Source: JAABYT01 sp041581935
GTDB taxonomy: Bacteria; Pseudomonadota; Gammaproteobacteria; HK1
DNA: 6,885 nucleotides
Assembly (NCBI GenBank): GCA_041581935.1
Contig: JBFICP010000173.1
Span: 1-6,885 of the forward strand
Reading direction: 5' to 3'
Part shown: positions 6,847 through 6,885 of the stretch, in pieces
How positions within the stretch are numbered: position 1 is the stretch's first letter
Layout: each line of letters begins with the position of its first letter
Program-made: the position numbers and the translations under genes
Notes under the pieces: generated by a model
Told to the model about the DNA's origin: nothing
The model's input: the letters and a program-made list of their open reading frames with translations, nothing else
Database searches by the model: none

Positions 6847-6885
6847 GAGGAGCGAGCCTGCTCGCGAGTGGGGCCCATCCGCGAG
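6847..6885. repeat. REP-like extragenic palindrome after etfA, cut by the window end
   Basis: GCGAGC (6852-6857) and GCTCGC (6860-6865) form a perfect 6-base stem with a two-base spacer, and the surrounding GGAGCGAGCCTGCTCGCGA resembles the REP elements common in Pseudomonas and related gammaproteobacteria. A second inverted pair, CTCGCG (6861-6866) and CGCGAG (6880-6885), flanks a GGGGCCC core and reaches the last base, so the element may continue. Its place just after a stop codon is typical for REPs, where they can stabilise messages or help end transcription. There is no T-run after the first stem, so it is not a standard intrinsic terminator. No second copy is visible in the window, so its repetitive nature is inferred from resemblance. 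Confidence 0.55.

Noticed and set aside
1..6885. CRISPR array, tRNA or rRNA gene, insertion sequence, phage or defence system
   Set aside because: No regularly spaced repeats, no cloverleaf-like stretch or rRNA signature, no transposase or terminal repeats, and every substantial frame is accounted for by metabolic genes.

Overview
The window comes from a GC-rich bacterial chromosome, most likely a gammaproteobacterium. The evidence for this is the protein types, the ETF locus arrangement (matching my recollection of Pseudomonas) and a REP-like palindrome at the right edge. The sequence gives no firmer taxonomic marker. Nothing points to a plasmid, phage or insertion sequence, and coding density is high, with no gene-free stretch longer than 192 bases.

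Layout. (1) 1-626, plus strand: the C-terminal part of a MetE-like (cobalamin-independent methionine synthase family) protein whose start lies off the left edge. (2) 655-4950, minus strand: a tight three-gene unit. Read in its own direction it is electron transfer flavoprotein:ubiquinone oxidoreductase (ETF-QO), a roughly 600-residue acyl-CoA dehydrogenase of the DmdC-like type, and an inositol-monophosphatase/HisN-family phosphatase, with gaps of 16 and 23 bases. (3) 4951-5142: a divergent control region carrying a GC-rich hairpin, short repeats and a candidate PsrA-type operator. (4) 5143-6834, plus strand: etfB and etfA, with no base between the stop of one and the start of the other. (5) 6835-6885: a REP-like palindrome cut by the window end.

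How it works together. The acyl-CoA dehydrogenase oxidises an acyl-CoA and passes electrons to the EtfAB heterodimer. EtfAB delivers them to ETF-QO at the membrane, which reduces ubiquinone. The window therefore holds a nearly self-contained electron route from an acyl-CoA thioester to the quinone pool, with the two halves transcribed away from a shared regulatory region. The phosphatase has no obvious role in this route and may simply ride on the transcript. The MetE-like gene converges on the unit and looks independent.

I see no wholly new biological system. The points most worth following are the possible fatty-acid-responsive operator between the two ETF transcripts, the substrate of the linked dehydrogenase, and the MetE-like protein with an enlarged loop between its zinc ligands.
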